Assembly: GCA_030847615.1 (NCBI GenBank)
Contig: JAUMIR010000003.1
Coordinates: 67,404,001 to 67,468,000, forward strand
Source of the DNA: Gambelia wislizenii
Lineage: Eukaryota > Chordata > Lepidosauria > Squamata > Crotaphytidae
Direction of reading: 5' to 3'
Length of the DNA stretch: 64,000 nucleotides
Shown here: positions 1 to 11,362 of the stretch, in pieces
Layout of the letters: the number at the start of each line of letters is the position of its first letter
How positions within the stretch are numbered: the stretch's first letter is position 1
Made by a program: the position numbers and the translations under genes
The notes under the pieces: generated by a model
What the model was told of the DNA's origin: nothing
The model's database searches: none
The model's input: only the letters and a program-made list of their open reading frames with translations

Positions 1-937
1 CCATTTCCTATACATGTTCCGTTTAAAACTTAGCTCCATTGAAAGTTCTTTAGTCATCCATCCTGGTTTCTTGAGACACCTCCCATTTTTCTTCCTCAAT
101 GGTACTGTTTGAAATTGTGCCTTCAGTATCTCCTTTTTGAGAAAGTCCCATCCGTCTTGAGGTCTCTTCTCTTTTAGTATTCCTGACCATGGGATCACCC
201 CCAGTATTTCCCTGAGTTTATTGAAATCAGCTCTCCTAAAGTCAAGAATGCGTGTCTGACTATGCCTGGCTTCTCCTTTCCATTGTATAACAAACTCCAG
301 GAGAACATGATCACTCTCACCTAAGGATCCCACCACTTGCACCCCATTAACCAGGTCATCTCTGTTGGTTAGGATCAGATCTAAAATAGCTGACCCCCTT
401 GTTGCCTCTTCCACCTTTTGGACCATGAAATTGTATTCCAGGCATGTAAGGAATTTGCTAGACCTTGTAGTTTTGGCTGAGTTAGATTGCCAGCAAATAT
501 CAGGATAGTTGAAGTCCCCCATCACTACTACATCTCTCCTTTCTGCATGTGTTTTCATCTGTTCTAGAAAGGCAACATCCAATTCCTCCATCTGATTTGG
601 GGGTCTGTAGTAGAGTCCCACAATAACATCCCTGTTGTTTCCCTCCCCTTTAATTTTTATCCAGATGCTCTCCACCTGGCTTCCAGTATTGATGTCGTGG
701 ATCACTTCACTGGTGTAAATATCCCTGACATATAATGCTATTCCTCCTCCTTTCCTGTTTGGCCTGTTCCTCCTATAAAGGTTATACCCCTCTATTCCTA
801 CATTCCAATCATGAGACTCGTCCCACCAGGTTTCAGTAATGCCTATTATATCATATTTGTTTTGTAGTGCGAGGAGTTCAAGTTCATCTTGCTTATTTCC
901 CATGCTCTGTGCATTAGTGTAGAGACATCTGAGACCA
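1..937 (-). CDS. CR1 ORF2 N-terminal part: AP endonuclease domain (partial)
   Basis: Read by hand on the minus strand, the frame is open for about 310 codons from near 937 to the window edge. It shows the apurinic-like endonuclease of CR1 ORF2: LRCLYTNAQS at the start, GITETWWDES (the catalytic Glu block), VGLYYRPP, VVMGDFNYPDICW (Asp and Asn of the active site) and GESDHVLLEF (Asp-His pair). The same domain at 8.52-9.29 kb is broken by a stop and a frameshift, so this copy is the better preserved. It would nick target DNA for target-primed reverse transcription. The reverse transcriptase half lies outside the window. The start is uncertain because CR1 ORF2 often begins upstream of the first obvious Met. 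Confidence 0.75.
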
Positions 938-1085
938 TGTGTTCCCTTTACTTGCTTCCTGTGTAAGTTTTTTTGCCTCCCACTGTTGGGTCCTTGCGCT
1001 GTTTGCCTTCTTCCCTCTATGACAGTTTGACTATTTTCTCCAGCCCTTTTGCCTTCCAGAATACTGTCTCCCTCCCCCATTTGAC

Positions 1086-1550
1086 TCAGTTTAAAGCCCT
1101 CCTGATCAAATTCTTGAGACTGTTGGCAAAAATGTTTCTTCCAACTTTTGTAAGATGCACCCCATCTCTTGCCAGAAGACCCCCCCGCATGGAAGCGCAG
1201 TCCATGATCCAAGAATCCAATTTGTTCTTGGCGACACCATCTACGGAGCCAGTTGTTTACGTCGGCTATTTTCCTCTCCCTTCTTGGACCATGCCCTTCA
1301 ACTGGCAGAAGAGACGAGATGACCACCTGTGCGTCCATTTCTTTCAGCTTCCTCCCCAGGGCCTCATAATCTCTTCTGATCTTGGGAAAGCTGTGCCTTG
1401 CAGTATCATTGGTTCCCACATGGACCAAAAGGAAGGGGTAATGATCCGTAGGCTTGACGAGTCTTGTCAGCCTCTCGGTCACATCACAGATCTTTGCCCC
1501 AGGGAGACAACACACCTTCTGGGTTCCCAAAAAGGCCCTCCTGAGGGCAG
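1086..1550 (-). pseudogene. CR1 ORF1, SGNH esterase-like domain, one frameshift
   Basis: CR1 ORF1 proteins carry an SGNH-hydrolase (esterase) domain. The minus-strand reading shows the block VHVGTNDTARH and, near the C-terminus, ARDGVHLTKVG, which contains the Asp and His of the catalytic pair. The two parts are in different frames: a run of seven G (plus-strand C at 1180-1186) has one base too many compared with the frame needed to continue. The N-terminal part with the nucleophile block is not present in this copy. The ORF ends with TGA at 1086-1088, upstream of the ORF2 frame. Apart from the homopolymer slip the reading is clean, suggesting a fairly recent copy. I infer it is not functional here. 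Confidence 0.7.
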
Positions 1551-1650
1551 GGGTCCTTCTGAAGTTGCATTCAATGTGACCTTGAGAGATCCCAACCTCC
1601 TTTGCACAAGCCAAAGTGTCACCCCATGCAACTGCTCCATGGGATAGGAG

Positions 1651-1965
1651 CCAATGTATCAAATCTTTGAATACATGTCATTTTCAATTTGAAAGCCCTC
1701 CCCGCTGCTTCAGGTTCACATGCAGCTCTCTGTGACTTCACCTTCAGAGCCACGACCCTACAGGGCCTTCTTAGTAGTAGTGCCAAGGTCATAATGTTCT
1801 CTTCTTGAAGAACTCTGATTCCATTGGTTCATTCTCTCTCTGCCTTCAGCTGAGCATCAAAAATTGTGTGTGTGGGGGGTTATTTCACGTATTTGGTTTT
1901 TAAATAATTTCTCCTTGTCATTGTAGTTTATGTTTTTTCTTTTGTTACTTCAGACTCCTTGCAGA
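1651..1965. other. Unassigned spacer
   Basis: About 315 bases between two CR1 pieces of opposite orientation. It holds a short GT-rich stretch near 1866 and T-rich sequence from 1900 to 1950. No gene, RNA or recognisable repeat was seen. Confidence 0.5.
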
Positions 1966-3008
1966 CAATGTAAGCTAGACAGTGTCAGTGTTAGGGAGAT
2001 TTGTAACTGCTTGAGGAGCTGAACCCAAAGAATACTCACCAGTGGTTTCTCTTCATCCTGGAGAGAAGTGACTAGGGGAGTGCCAAAGACTTCTGTTCTG
2101 GGCCTGGTGTTGTTCAACATCTTTACTTAGATGATGTAAAAGAGGACATGCTCATCAAATTTGCAGATATCACCAAATTTGGAGGGGTTGCTAATACCCT
2201 CAGAGAACAGGCTCAGGGTTCAAAATAAGCTTAACAGACTGGAAAGCTGGGCCAAAACTAATAAAATGAACTTCAGCAGAGATAAATGTAAGGTGCTACA
2301 TTAAGGCAGAAAAAATTAAATACACAAGTATAGATGGGTGACACCTGGCTTGACAACAGTACATGTGAAAATAATCTAAGGGTCTTAGTAGACCACAAGC
2401 TAAACATAAGTCAACAGTGTGATTCAGAAGCCAAAAAAAAAAAAAAAGAATGTAATTGCAGGCTGCATCAACAGGAGCATGATGTCCAGATATAGGAAAG
2501 TAACAGTACCACTCTATTCTCGTTTGCTCTGATCTCACTCGAAATACTGTGCCCAGTTTTGGGCAGTGTCATTCAAGAAGGATATTGACAAGCCTGAGCA
2601 TGTCCAGAAGAGAGCAACCTAGATGGTAAAAGGTTGAGGAACCCACTCTGGTGAGGAACAGCTTAGGAAGCTGGGTATGTTTAACCTGGAGAAGAAAAGA
2701 TTAAGAGGTGATATGAAAGCCATATCTAACTACCTGGAGGGATGACATGTAGGTGATGCAGCAAGATTATTTTGAGCTGTTTCGGAGGCTGCAACAGACT
2801 CCACATAAACATTAAGAAGAGCTTCTTGACTGTTTGACAGTGGAACAGATTGCCTCAGAGGGTGGTGGGCACACTTTCTTTGGAGGTCTTTAAACAGAGG
2901 CCAGATGGCCATCTCTCAGAAGTTCTTTAGTTGTGCATTCTTGCATGCCAGGGAGTTGGACTAGATGGCCCTTGTGTTCCCTTCCAGCTCTATGACCTTG
3001 TGACCTTT
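1966..3008 (+). mobile_element. CR1 LINE 3' fragment, degraded
   Basis: Plus-strand match to the 3' kilobase of CR1 as seen at 10.31-11.36 kb. It includes the stretch encoding the end of the reverse transcriptase (the FADD-region equivalent at 2157-2180 is decayed), the C-terminal region, and the usual 3' end (GGACTAGATGGCCCTTGTG, then a short TCTATGA-type tail at 2988-3000). An A-rich run of about 16 bases at 2434-2449 and many indels break all frames. 5'-truncated. Confidence 0.8.
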
Positions 3009-3048
3009 TTATTTAAGCAGGCTTTGTCTTTTAATTGGCTATAATAGA

Positions 3049-3061
3049 CTGGCCTATTCTA
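3049..3061. repeat. Left target-site duplication of truncated L1
   Basis: The 13-mer CTGGCCTATTCTA here is repeated exactly at 6244-6256. Together they flank the L1 at 3062-6243, with the L1 T-run (its A tail) directly abutting this copy. Confidence 0.85.
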
Positions 3062-6000
3062 TTTTTTTTCCAATATTTTTATTGTTGTTTTGATTACATA
3101 AGATATTCCATATACGTAAATACATGTAATTAACATATATCTAAAACATTACAATTACTACTCGTCAAAATAATAAACACTTACAGAAAAGGCTAGGTTA
3201 TTGTACAATTATTTACATTAAATCTCAACTTTTATATCTATATCCTAGACGTCACCCTTCCCAAATTTCCAATTTTCCACTGCACATTTTCTTCAATTCT
3301 TCTGAATGACAATAATTGACCATTATCAACAACTTTATATCTTAACAATACATTCTTCGTTCCTTATTTCTTTTTCCTCTTGAGTTTGGATATCTATTTT
3401 TACTCTTCTCACCAGGCCCCTGTCCCTTCAATTTCCTTTTAACCTAATCCTTGTTCTTCTTTTACTTATTTTCAGTACTCACATTTATTATTGATTGAAT
3501 CCTCCTCCTGTTCTCCACATTTATTAAACTAACACCTCTGGATGATAATTCTTTTCTCATCCCATACTTATTATACTTTAAGTTCCTTAGAAGCTTAATA
3601 TTGCTTCTTTTCCCCATTTCTCCTTCCAAATAGGTAATAGACATCTCCATTCGTCCCTAAAGTCCTCTACTGTTTTATCTTTTAATAGTAGGGTTAATTT
3701 ATCCAATACTGGTGTCTCATACAGTTTAACTAACCATTCATCTTCTTTTGGCATTTCTGGCACCTTCCAATATTTTGCATAAATGATTCTGGCCGTAGTC
3801 ACCATATACAACATAATTCTCCGATATGATTTTTCTACCTGCTTTTCCACCCCAATCAGCATATTCAATAAATATAATTCTGCCCGCATTGGTATCTTTG
3901 TCCCAAAAGTCCTTTCTATCATCCTATGTACTTTCCCTCAGTATTTTCTTGCTCTTGGACATTGCCACCACATATGAAAGAAGGTACCTACTTCTTTTCC
4001 ACATTTCCAACAAATTTCATTCTTGGTCGTATACATTCTGGCAATTTTATACGGGGTCAAATACCATCTATATAACATCTTGTAATAATTTTCTCTTAAA
4101 TCGTAACTTCTAGTAAATTGGATATTTATTTTCCAGGTTCTTTCCCATTGCTCCAATGACGGTGACTGACCTAAATCTGCTGCCCATTTAATCATATTCT
4201 CTTTTATCATCTCATCTTCCATTTCTACTCTAATTAACATTTTATACAGTTTGGAGATTAATTTTTCCTTTCCTTTTAATAGTATTAGATCAAATTCCGA
4301 TAGCGTTTTTTCAATGCCTTCCAATTTACTATCCTGTACAAATCTTTCTTTTAACTGTCTATAAAGAAACCAATGGCAAACCAACTCTTCCTCTTCTAAC
4401 TCTTCTCTTGTTTTTATTACCCATTGGTCTCCTTTTAACTTCAAGATATCCTTATACCTTAGCCAGTTGTCTTTACATAGATTTTCATTCCTATGAAAGG
4501 CTTCATGCGTTGAAGTCCATAATGGGATTTTCTTAGAGAGCTTATTTCTGCACTTCTGCCATGTTGCTAGTAAGTTTTTCCTAATAAAGTGGTGTTTAAA
4601 GTCTTTATTAACCGCCACTTTATTATACATTAAATATGCGTGCCAGCCATAACGATTATTAAATCCTTCTAATGCTAAAAGTCTTTTATCTTCTAGTTTA
4701 ATCCACTCTTGTATCCAAGCCAAACTGCATGCATAATAGTAGAGTTTCAGATTCGGCAGTTGTAATCCGCCTCTATTTTTTGATTCATGAAGTATTTTCC
4801 ACCTTATCCTTGGTTTTTTCCTTTGCCAAATATATTTTGAAATATCTCTATTCCAACTCTTAAAGACCTCTTCTCTCTCTATGATTGGGAGTGTTTGAAA
4901 CCAGAACATCACTTTCGGTAAGACATTCATCTTTACCAATGAAATCCTTCCCATCAATGATAATTTCAATTTATCCCATTGTTGTAAATCTTTTTTTATT
5001 TGACTCCATCCTTTTATATAGTTGTTTTTGAATAAACCTGTGTTACTCCTTGTTATGGTTACTCCTAGATATTTCACCTTCTTTTCAATTTTAAAGTTTG
5101 TTACATCCATTAATTGTTTTTCTTCTTGTTGCGGTATATTTTTTGTTATCATAGATGTTTTTTCTGAATTTATTTTGACCCCTGCTAGTTTCCCAAATTC
5201 TTCCAATATTGTCATCATTCTTTTTATACTCTCTAATGGGTTTTCCAAACAAATTACAAGATCATCAGCGAAGGCTCTTATCGTATAGTTACATTTTTGT
5301 ATTTTGATCCCTTTAATCATATCCTCTTTCCTTATTTTCCTGTTCAGGATTTCAAATACTATAATAAAAAGTAACGGGGACAGGGGGCAACCCTGCCTCG
5401 TACCTTTCATTATTTTACATGCTTGTGTCTTTTCCCCCTTCACTATTATTCTTGCCATTTGATCTTCATATATAGCTTGAATCCAATGTATATATTTTTC
5501 TCCTATATTCATTTTTTTCAATACTTCTGTCATGAAATTCCATTTTAAACTATCGAACGCCTTTTCGGCATCCAAAAATATAAGGCATAGCTTTTTATGG
5601 TTCTGTTTTTCATAATATTCAATTATATCTAAGATTATCCTTATGTTGTTTCTCAAAAATCTGTTCGGTAAAAATCCACACTGATCTTCATGAATCCAGA
5701 CCTTTAATATCTCCTTTAACCTGTCTGCTAATATTGTTGAAAAAAATCTTATAGTCTGAATTCAATAATGAAATTGGTCTGTAATTTTTCAATTCCTTCG
5801 GATCTTTCCCTTCTTTGGAGATCAAACGTATGTTTGCTTCTCCCCATGATTTTGGTTTCCTTCCTTTATGAATCTCATTTATCAAAAAATACAGAGGATC
5901 TATTAATTCTTCATTGAACGTTTTATAATATATTGCAGACAATCCATCAGGTCCCGCTGCTTTCCCCAATTTCATTTTTTGAATTGCCTTTAATATCTCC

Positions 6001-6243
6001 TCTTTAACTCTTTTCTTTGTTCTTCCGATATCTGTGGTACCTCTTCTTTACTAAGATATTCCTTTATTTCCTCTCCTCTCTCTCTAGGTATCTCCTGTTC
6101 TTGTTCTGAGAATACTCTTGAAAAATATTCATAAAATAGCTTCTTTATTTTTCCCTGTTGTCTATATATTTTTTCCTCACTTCTTATCTCTGAAATTATT
6201 TTCTTCTCTCTTTCTTTTCTAATTCTGTACGATAACCATTTAC
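3062..6243 (-). mobile_element. 5'-truncated L1 LINE with 13-bp target duplication
   Basis: Minus-strand L1. The plus strand begins with a T run (3062-3069, the remnant of the poly(A) tail) and ends within ORF2, upstream of the reverse transcriptase, about 3.2 kb into the element measured from the 3' end. Exact 13-bp duplications lie at 3049-3061 and 6244-6256. The first readable ORF2 segment is a linker similar to the one preceding the reverse transcriptase in the L1 at 24.3-31.7 kb. Truncation during target-primed reverse transcription explains the missing endonuclease, ORF1 and 5' UTR. Confidence 0.9.
3587..5975 (-). pseudogene. L1 ORF2 remnant: reverse transcriptase and C-terminal Cys motif
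   Basis: L1 ORF2 segment in at least three frame pieces: 5688-5975, 3938-5656 (572 codons without a stop) and 3587-3922. The first piece shows KAAGPDGLSAIYYKTF (palm entry) and NYRPISLLN. The second shows LIFLDAEKAFDS (motif A), GTRQGCPLSPLLF, IRAFADDLVICL (the catalytic Asp pair), and near its end the L1 C-terminal pattern C-x2-C-x8-H-x4-C. The third piece carries the remaining C-terminal tail. Breaks near 5660-5690 and 3925-3940 and the missing endonuclease make it non-autonomous. It is related to but clearly distinct from the intact ORF2 at 24.9-28.7 kb, so at least two L1 subfamilies occur in the window. Confidence 0.9.
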
Positions 6244-6256
6244 CTGGCCTATTCTA
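6244..6256. repeat. Right target-site duplication of truncated L1
   Basis: Exact copy of the 13-mer at 3049-3061, directly after the 5' truncation point of the L1. Confidence 0.85.
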
Positions 6257-6469
6257 ATGAAGTGTGCTATAGTTTTATTCTCATTATTATGTTTGAAATG
6301 CTTTTCAAACTGTTTCAAATTAGTGTTTGAATTAAAATTTTAAAAAATAAATATCTGATTGCTTATTTAGTGGAGGGGGGTCACGCTTTTGTATTACACA
6401 TTATTTTAGCCTATACTGTTATTATAAATAATAAACTAATAATAATTGCACATAGTTCCCCAACAATCT
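6257..6469. other. AT-rich unassigned spacer
   Basis: AT-rich sequence between the truncated L1 and the next CR1. Nothing recognisable was seen. The start of the following CR1 5' UTR may lie inside it. Confidence 0.4.
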
Positions 6470-6927
6470 TGGGAAAGCAGCAGAAGGTGAGCTGTGTCTG
6501 AGGGGTCAGCCTTCATTTTTCCACTGTCTTTTTAAAGGCTTGCTGGGGGCTTGAGTTTGTTTTTAGCCGTTTGCCCTCCCTGAGCACATCATCTGAGGCA
6601 GCGGGGCATCTAATTTCACAGTTAGGCTAAAAGCACAGGGAAGTCAAAGGTCAGTTTTAAAAGAGCCTTCTGCTGAGCCACTGACTTGCCTAGGGGAGAG
6701 GTTAGCAGCCACTACCTCTATATAACTGCTGCTACCACCTTTCCAGGTTAATCTTGGAAAAGCAATGGCAAGCACCTTGCGGCATGCGCAGTTCTAACAT
6801 AGCAGGGGCATAGGAGCTCTTCTGAGAAAAAAGGCCAACAGGCATTAGGAAAAGGGGAGGGATCCCAGAGGAGTTTGGACAGGGAAAGCCAAAGTTCTCT
6901 TTCAGTGACTACTTAAGAAGACTGAAT

Positions 6928-7380
6928 ATGCAGAGTGGGGAAGCTGCTGCAGTCACTTGCAACACCTGTTGGATAATTGTTTTCTTGCCAGATGATGTGG
7001 GGAGCTATATCTGCACCAAGTGCAAGTTGGTGGCCTTGCTGGAAGAGAAGGTCAAGCATCTTGAGGACAGGGTATCTACTCTTCCGAATATTAGGGAGCG
7101 AAAGGTTTTCTTGGACAGAGTGGAGAAGACTATCCTGGATGTGGAACAACTGGGGAGGTGTCTGCGAAGAAGGCCATCTTCAATACATGGGAAATGAACA
7201 CTTGGAGTAAGGTGACACAGAGAAGTAGAAGGACCAGGGCTCATTCAGCCAGCTTGAACCAACAAAATTGGTTTGAATCTCTCCCTTTCCAAAGAAGAAG
7301 AGGGAAAGCAGCAGTGCCATGTCAGGGGATGATAGGACACTCAATCCCCGGCAGAAGCCAAAAACTATCTCAGCAGACTT
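6928..7380 (+). pseudogene. CR1 ORF1 N-terminal part: Cys motif and coiled coil
   Basis: The frame from ATG 6928 gives CNTCWIIVFLPDD followed by CTKCKLVALLEEK: two C-x2-C pairs about 15 residues apart, the zinc-binding head typical of CR1 ORF1, followed by a heptad-like LALLEEKVKHLEDRVSTL segment that looks like a coiled coil. The frame stops at about 7197 and related sequence continues in another frame to about 7380, where an inserted block begins. ORF1 proteins bind the LINE RNA; this copy is broken. I chose the start because the Cys motif follows it at the usual short distance. Confidence 0.65.
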
Positions 7381-7785
7381 AGTAGCAACCCGTTCCCAAG
7401 AATACTCACACACAAAGTGTTTGACGTCCAAATAAACAAGAGACACTTTTATCTTCAAAGTCAAGCAGCTGCAATATCTAAAAATATTTACAATTGAAGG
7501 ACAAACTGCTTCGCCAGACATCAGCATTCATGAGAAGAGAATGAGCTCTGGACTGAGCTCTCTTGTATACACAGTTACAGGGCATTGGCTTACTCAACCA
7601 CATGGGTGGTGCATTATATCAGATCTTGCATTCCAGAAGCTATGCCCTCTAGTAACCCTCCTTCTGCAGCTGTGGGCCAAAGGCTAGCATAACTTGGCAG
7701 TTCCTTGGCTTCAGCCATCATGACTCAGCATAACTCTGCAGTTCTTTGGCCATTTTCAATGGAGTTCAGTCTCTAACTCCTGACA
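7381..7785. repeat. Inserted block inside CR1 ORF1, possibly a solo LTR
   Basis: About 400 bases that do not fit CR1 ORF1 and separate its zinc-finger/coiled-coil part from its esterase part. On the minus strand it begins TGTCAGGAGTTAGAG and contains a TTTATTTGG stretch, which would suit a small solo LTR, but I could not find clean flanking duplications, so the boundaries and class are unproven. No coding sequence is visible. Confidence 0.35.
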
Positions 7786-8370
7786 TGCCAGGCCTTAGGG
7801 AACATACAGGAAATCTTGGTAGATCCAGCACATGAAGTGGCCTCTGTCAAGACTCAAAGGAGGAGGGTGGTGGTGGTAAGGGATTCTCTGCTGTGAGGAA
7901 CAGAAGCAGTAGTCTGCAGGCCTGACAAAATGTCTCGGGAGGTATGCTGTCTCCCTGGGGCAAAAATTCAAGATGTAACAGAGAGGCTGACAAGACTCAT
8001 CAAGCCTTCTGACCATTATCCCTTCCTTTTGGTCCATGTGGGAACCAATGATACTGCAAGGCATAGCCTCCAGAAGATCACAAGGGATTATGAGCCTTTG
8101 GGTAGGAAGCTGAAGAACTTGAATGCACAGATGGTAATTTCATCTGTTCTTCCAGTGGAAGGGCATGACCCAGGAAGGGAGAGAAGAATAGTGGAGGTAA
8201 ACAACTGGCTACACAGATGGTGCCACCGGGAACAATTTGGCTTCCTGGACCATGGGGTACAGTTTCAGAGAGGTGGGCTTCTGGCAAGTTATCAGTTGTA
8301 CCTCACAGCAGTTGGCAGGAATGTTTTTGCTAAGAGTCTGAAAGATCTTATCAGGAGGACTTTAAATTGA
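7786..8370 (+). pseudogene. CR1 ORF1 esterase (SGNH) domain remnant
   Basis: This piece continues ORF1 after the insertion. RVVVVRDSLL at about 7868-7897 is the SGNH nucleophile block (GDS in intact relatives, RDS here). The open frame 7930-8370 then shows REVCCLPGAKIQDVTERL, LVHVGTNDTARH (oxyanion block) and VISSVLPVEGHD. The C-terminal Asp/His block reads ASYQLYLTAVG instead of the ARDGVHLTKVG seen in the minus-strand copy at the left edge, so both catalytic residues are lost. Family knowledge: CR1 ORF1 esterases may assist membrane or RNP handling. This copy is a fossil. Confidence 0.75.
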
Positions 8371-8520
8371 GTTGTATGGGGGAGGGAGACAGTACTCTTG
8401 AAGGCAGGAGTTCATCCAGTGCTAGAGATAATAGCCCAAATGTTATACAGAGAACAAGGCAAATAGCACAACCACCCAACAATGGGAGAAATAAACCCTT
8501 TAAAAGGCAGATAGAGGGAA

Positions 8521-11100
8521 ATGGCCCATGGTCTCAGATGTCTCTATACGAATGCACAGAGCACGGGAAATAAACAGGATGAACTTGAACTCTTAGCACA
8601 GCAAAACAAATATGATATAATAGGCATCACTGAAACCTGGTGGGATCAGTCTCATGATTGGAATGTACTAATAGAGGGATATAACCTATTTCAGAAAAAT
8701 AGACCAAACAGGAAGAGTGGTGGAGTAGCATTATGTAAGGCATTATGTAAGGATGTGTACACCTATGAATAGCTCCATGACTTAAATCCTGGGAGCCAGG
8801 TTGAGAGCATCTGGGTAAAAATTAAGGGGGAGAGAAACAGCAGGGATGTTGTTGTGGGGGTCTACTACAGACCTCCAAGCCAAACTGAGGACTTGGATTT
8901 TGCCTTCCTGGAACAGATGAATGCACTTTCAGAAAGGAGAGGTGTAATAGTAATGGGGGATTTCAACTATCCTGATATTTGTTGCAAGTCCAACTCTGCC
9001 AAAAAATTTAAGGTCCAACAAATTCCTCACTTGCCTTGCAAACAATTTCATTGTCGAGGAGGTGGAAGAGGAAAAAAGAGATCAGCTATTTTAGATCTGA
9101 TCCTAATCAATGGGAATGACCTGGTTAATGGTGTTGAAGTGGCAGGATCCTTAGCGGGGATTGACCATGTTCTTCTGGAGTTTGTTATACAGAAAAAAGG
9201 GAAAGCCAAGCATAGTCAGACATGCATTCTAGACATTAAGAAAGTTGATTTCAGAAAACTTGGGGAATTACTGGGGGTGATCCCATAGTCAGGAATACTG
9301 AAAGAGAAGGGAGTTCATGAGGGATGGGAGTTTCTTAAAAGTGAGATATTAAAGGCACAACTTCAAACAGTTCCAATGAGGAGGGAAAATGGCAGGTGTC
9401 TAAAGAAACCAGGATGGATGTCGAAAGAACTTTCAACTGAGCTAAAAGTTTAAAAGGACATGTATAAGAAATGGAAAAGGGGGAAATCACCAAAGAAGAA
9501 TTCAAACAAATAGCCAGCTCATGTAGGGGGAAAGTGAGAAAATCTAAAGCACAGATGGAGCTCAGGCTTGCTAGAGAGGTTAAAACAATAAAAATGGCTT
9601 TTTTTGTTATGTCCATGGCAAAAGAAAGAACAAGGAAATGGTAGGGCCGCTGCATGCAGAAGATAGTGAAAGGCTAAAAGGGGACAGAGAAAAGGCAGAA
9701 CTACTTAACACCTTCTTTGCTTCAGTCTTCTCCCAAAGGGGGAACAGTGCTCAACCTGAGGAAAATGGAGCAGATGATGCAGTAGAGGAAATACAGCACA
9801 GAATTGGTAAAGAGGTAGTTCAGGAATACCTGGCCAGTATAAATGAGTTCAAGTCTCCAGGGCCAGATGAACTTCATCCAAGGGTATTAAAAGAACTGGC
9901 AGAAGTAATCTGAGAACCACTGGCAATAATCTTTGAGAACTCCGGGAGAACAGGAGAGGTCCCTGAAGACTGGAAGAGGGCAAATGTTGTCCCCATCTTT
10001 AAAAGGGGAAAAAAGAAGACCCAAATAATTACTGCCCAGTCAGCCTGACATCAATACTAGGAAACATTCTAGAGCAGATTGTTAAACAGAAGTCTGTAAG
10101 CACTTAGAAAGGAATTCTGTGATCACTAAAAGTCAACATGAATTTCTCAAAAACAAGTCATGCCAGACTAATCTTATCTCTTTTTTTGATAGACTTACAA
10201 ACTTGATAATACATAACTAATGCTGTGAATGTAGTGTATCTTGATTTCAGTAAGGCTTTTGACAAGGTCCCCCATAATATTCTTGCAAAAAAGTTAGTAA
10301 CCTGTGGGCTAGACAGTGCAAATGTTAGGTGGATTTGTAATTGGTTGACTGACCGAACACAAAGGCTAGTCAGCAATGGCTCCTCTTCATCCTGGAGAGA
10401 AGTGACCAGTGGGGTGCCACAGGGTTCTGTCCTGGGCCCAGTGCTATTCAACATCTTTATCAATAACTTGGATGATGGAATAGAGGACATGCTTATCAAG
10501 TTTGCAGATGACACCAAATTAGGAGGGGTAACTAATAACCCAGAGAACAGGATCAGAATCCAAAATGACCTGAACAGATTAGAAAGCTGGGCCAAAAGTA
10601 ACAAAATGAATTTCAAGAGGGAGAAATGTAGGATACTGCACTTGGCCAGTAAAAATGAATGTACACAATAGGATGGGTGACACCTGGCTTGATGGCAGTA
10701 CATGCAAAAGGGATCTAGGAGTCTTAGTGGATCACAAACTGAACATGAGTCAGCAGTGTGATGCAGCAGCTAAAAAAAAGCCAATGTGATTCTAGGCTGC
10801 ATTAATAGGAGTATAGTGTATAGATCAAGGGAAGTAATAGTGCTACTCTATTTTGCTTTGGTCAGACCTCCCCCGGAATACTATGTCAAGTTTGGGGCAC
10901 CACAATTCAGGAAGGATATTAAGAAGCTGGAACGTGTCCAGAGGAGGGCAACCAAAATGTTGGGAAGTCTGAAAGCCATGACCTATGAGGAGCAGCTTAA
11001 GCAGCTGGGCATGTTTAGTCTGGAGAAGAGAAGGTTGAGAGGTGACATGATAGCCATGTTTAAATATTTGAAGGGATGTCATACCGAGGAGGGGGTATAG
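8521..11100 (+). pseudogene. CR1 ORF2 remnant: endonuclease and reverse transcriptase
   Basis: Pieces of ORF2 in order. The endonuclease start (LRCLYTNAQS, GITETWWDQS) is at 8533-8770 and ends at a TAG. The rest of the endonuclease (GVYYRPPSQ, VMGDFNYPDIC, GIDHVLLEF) is at 8854-9288. A linker follows at 9638-9913 (SPGPDELHPRVLKEL), then the reverse transcriptase at 10225-10671 (VVYLDFSKAFDKVPH motif [26 protein letters not shown] with the Asp pair) and the C-terminal region at 10786-11100 ([25 protein letters not shown]). At least five stops or frameshifts separate the pieces. The motifs identify CR1/L3-type LINEs. The element cannot encode a working protein. Confidence 0.85.
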
Positions 11101-11362
11101 CTTGTTTTCTGTGGCTCCAGAGATTAGGACACAGAGGAATGGGTTCAAACAATAGGAAAAGAGATTCTACCTAAACATTAGGAAGAACTTCCTGACAGTA
11201 AGAGTTTTTGGAAGTGGAATACACTGCCCTGGAGTGTGGTGAAGTCTCCTTCTTTGGAGGTTTTTAAATATAGGCTGGATGGCCATCTGTCAGGAATGAT
11301 TTGCATGGCATGGGGTTGGACTGGATGGCCCTTGTGGTCTCTTCCAACTCTATGATTCTATG

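Larger units (their letters stand above)
1..1650 (-). mobile_element. CR1 LINE fragment, 5' part, open at window edge
   Basis: Minus-strand CR1-type non-LTR retrotransposon, homologous in parallel to the plus-strand copy at 7.8-9.5 kb. Read on the minus strand it runs from the ORF1 esterase region (about 1550-1086) through the start of ORF2 (about 937 to 1) and leaves the window, so the reverse transcriptase lies to the left of position 1. The inner boundary near 1650 is approximate; it is where similarity to CR1 ends. Confidence 0.85.
6470..11362 (+). mobile_element. Long CR1 LINE, decayed, with an inserted block
   Basis: Plus-strand CR1 spanning a probable 5' UTR (about 6470-6927), ORF1 pieces (6928-8370), ORF2 pieces (about 8521-11100) and the 3' UTR ending at about 11362 in the characteristic CTATGATTCTATG tail. 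It has no poly(A) tail, as usual for CR1. A block of about 400 bases at 7381-7785 interrupts ORF1. Many stops and frameshifts are present. The 5' boundary is a guess from the change from AT-rich sequence. Confidence 0.85.

Noticed and set aside
973..1647. 224-codon plus-strand open frame
   Set aside because: Antisense shadow of CR1 ORF1; the minus strand carries the recognisable esterase motifs.
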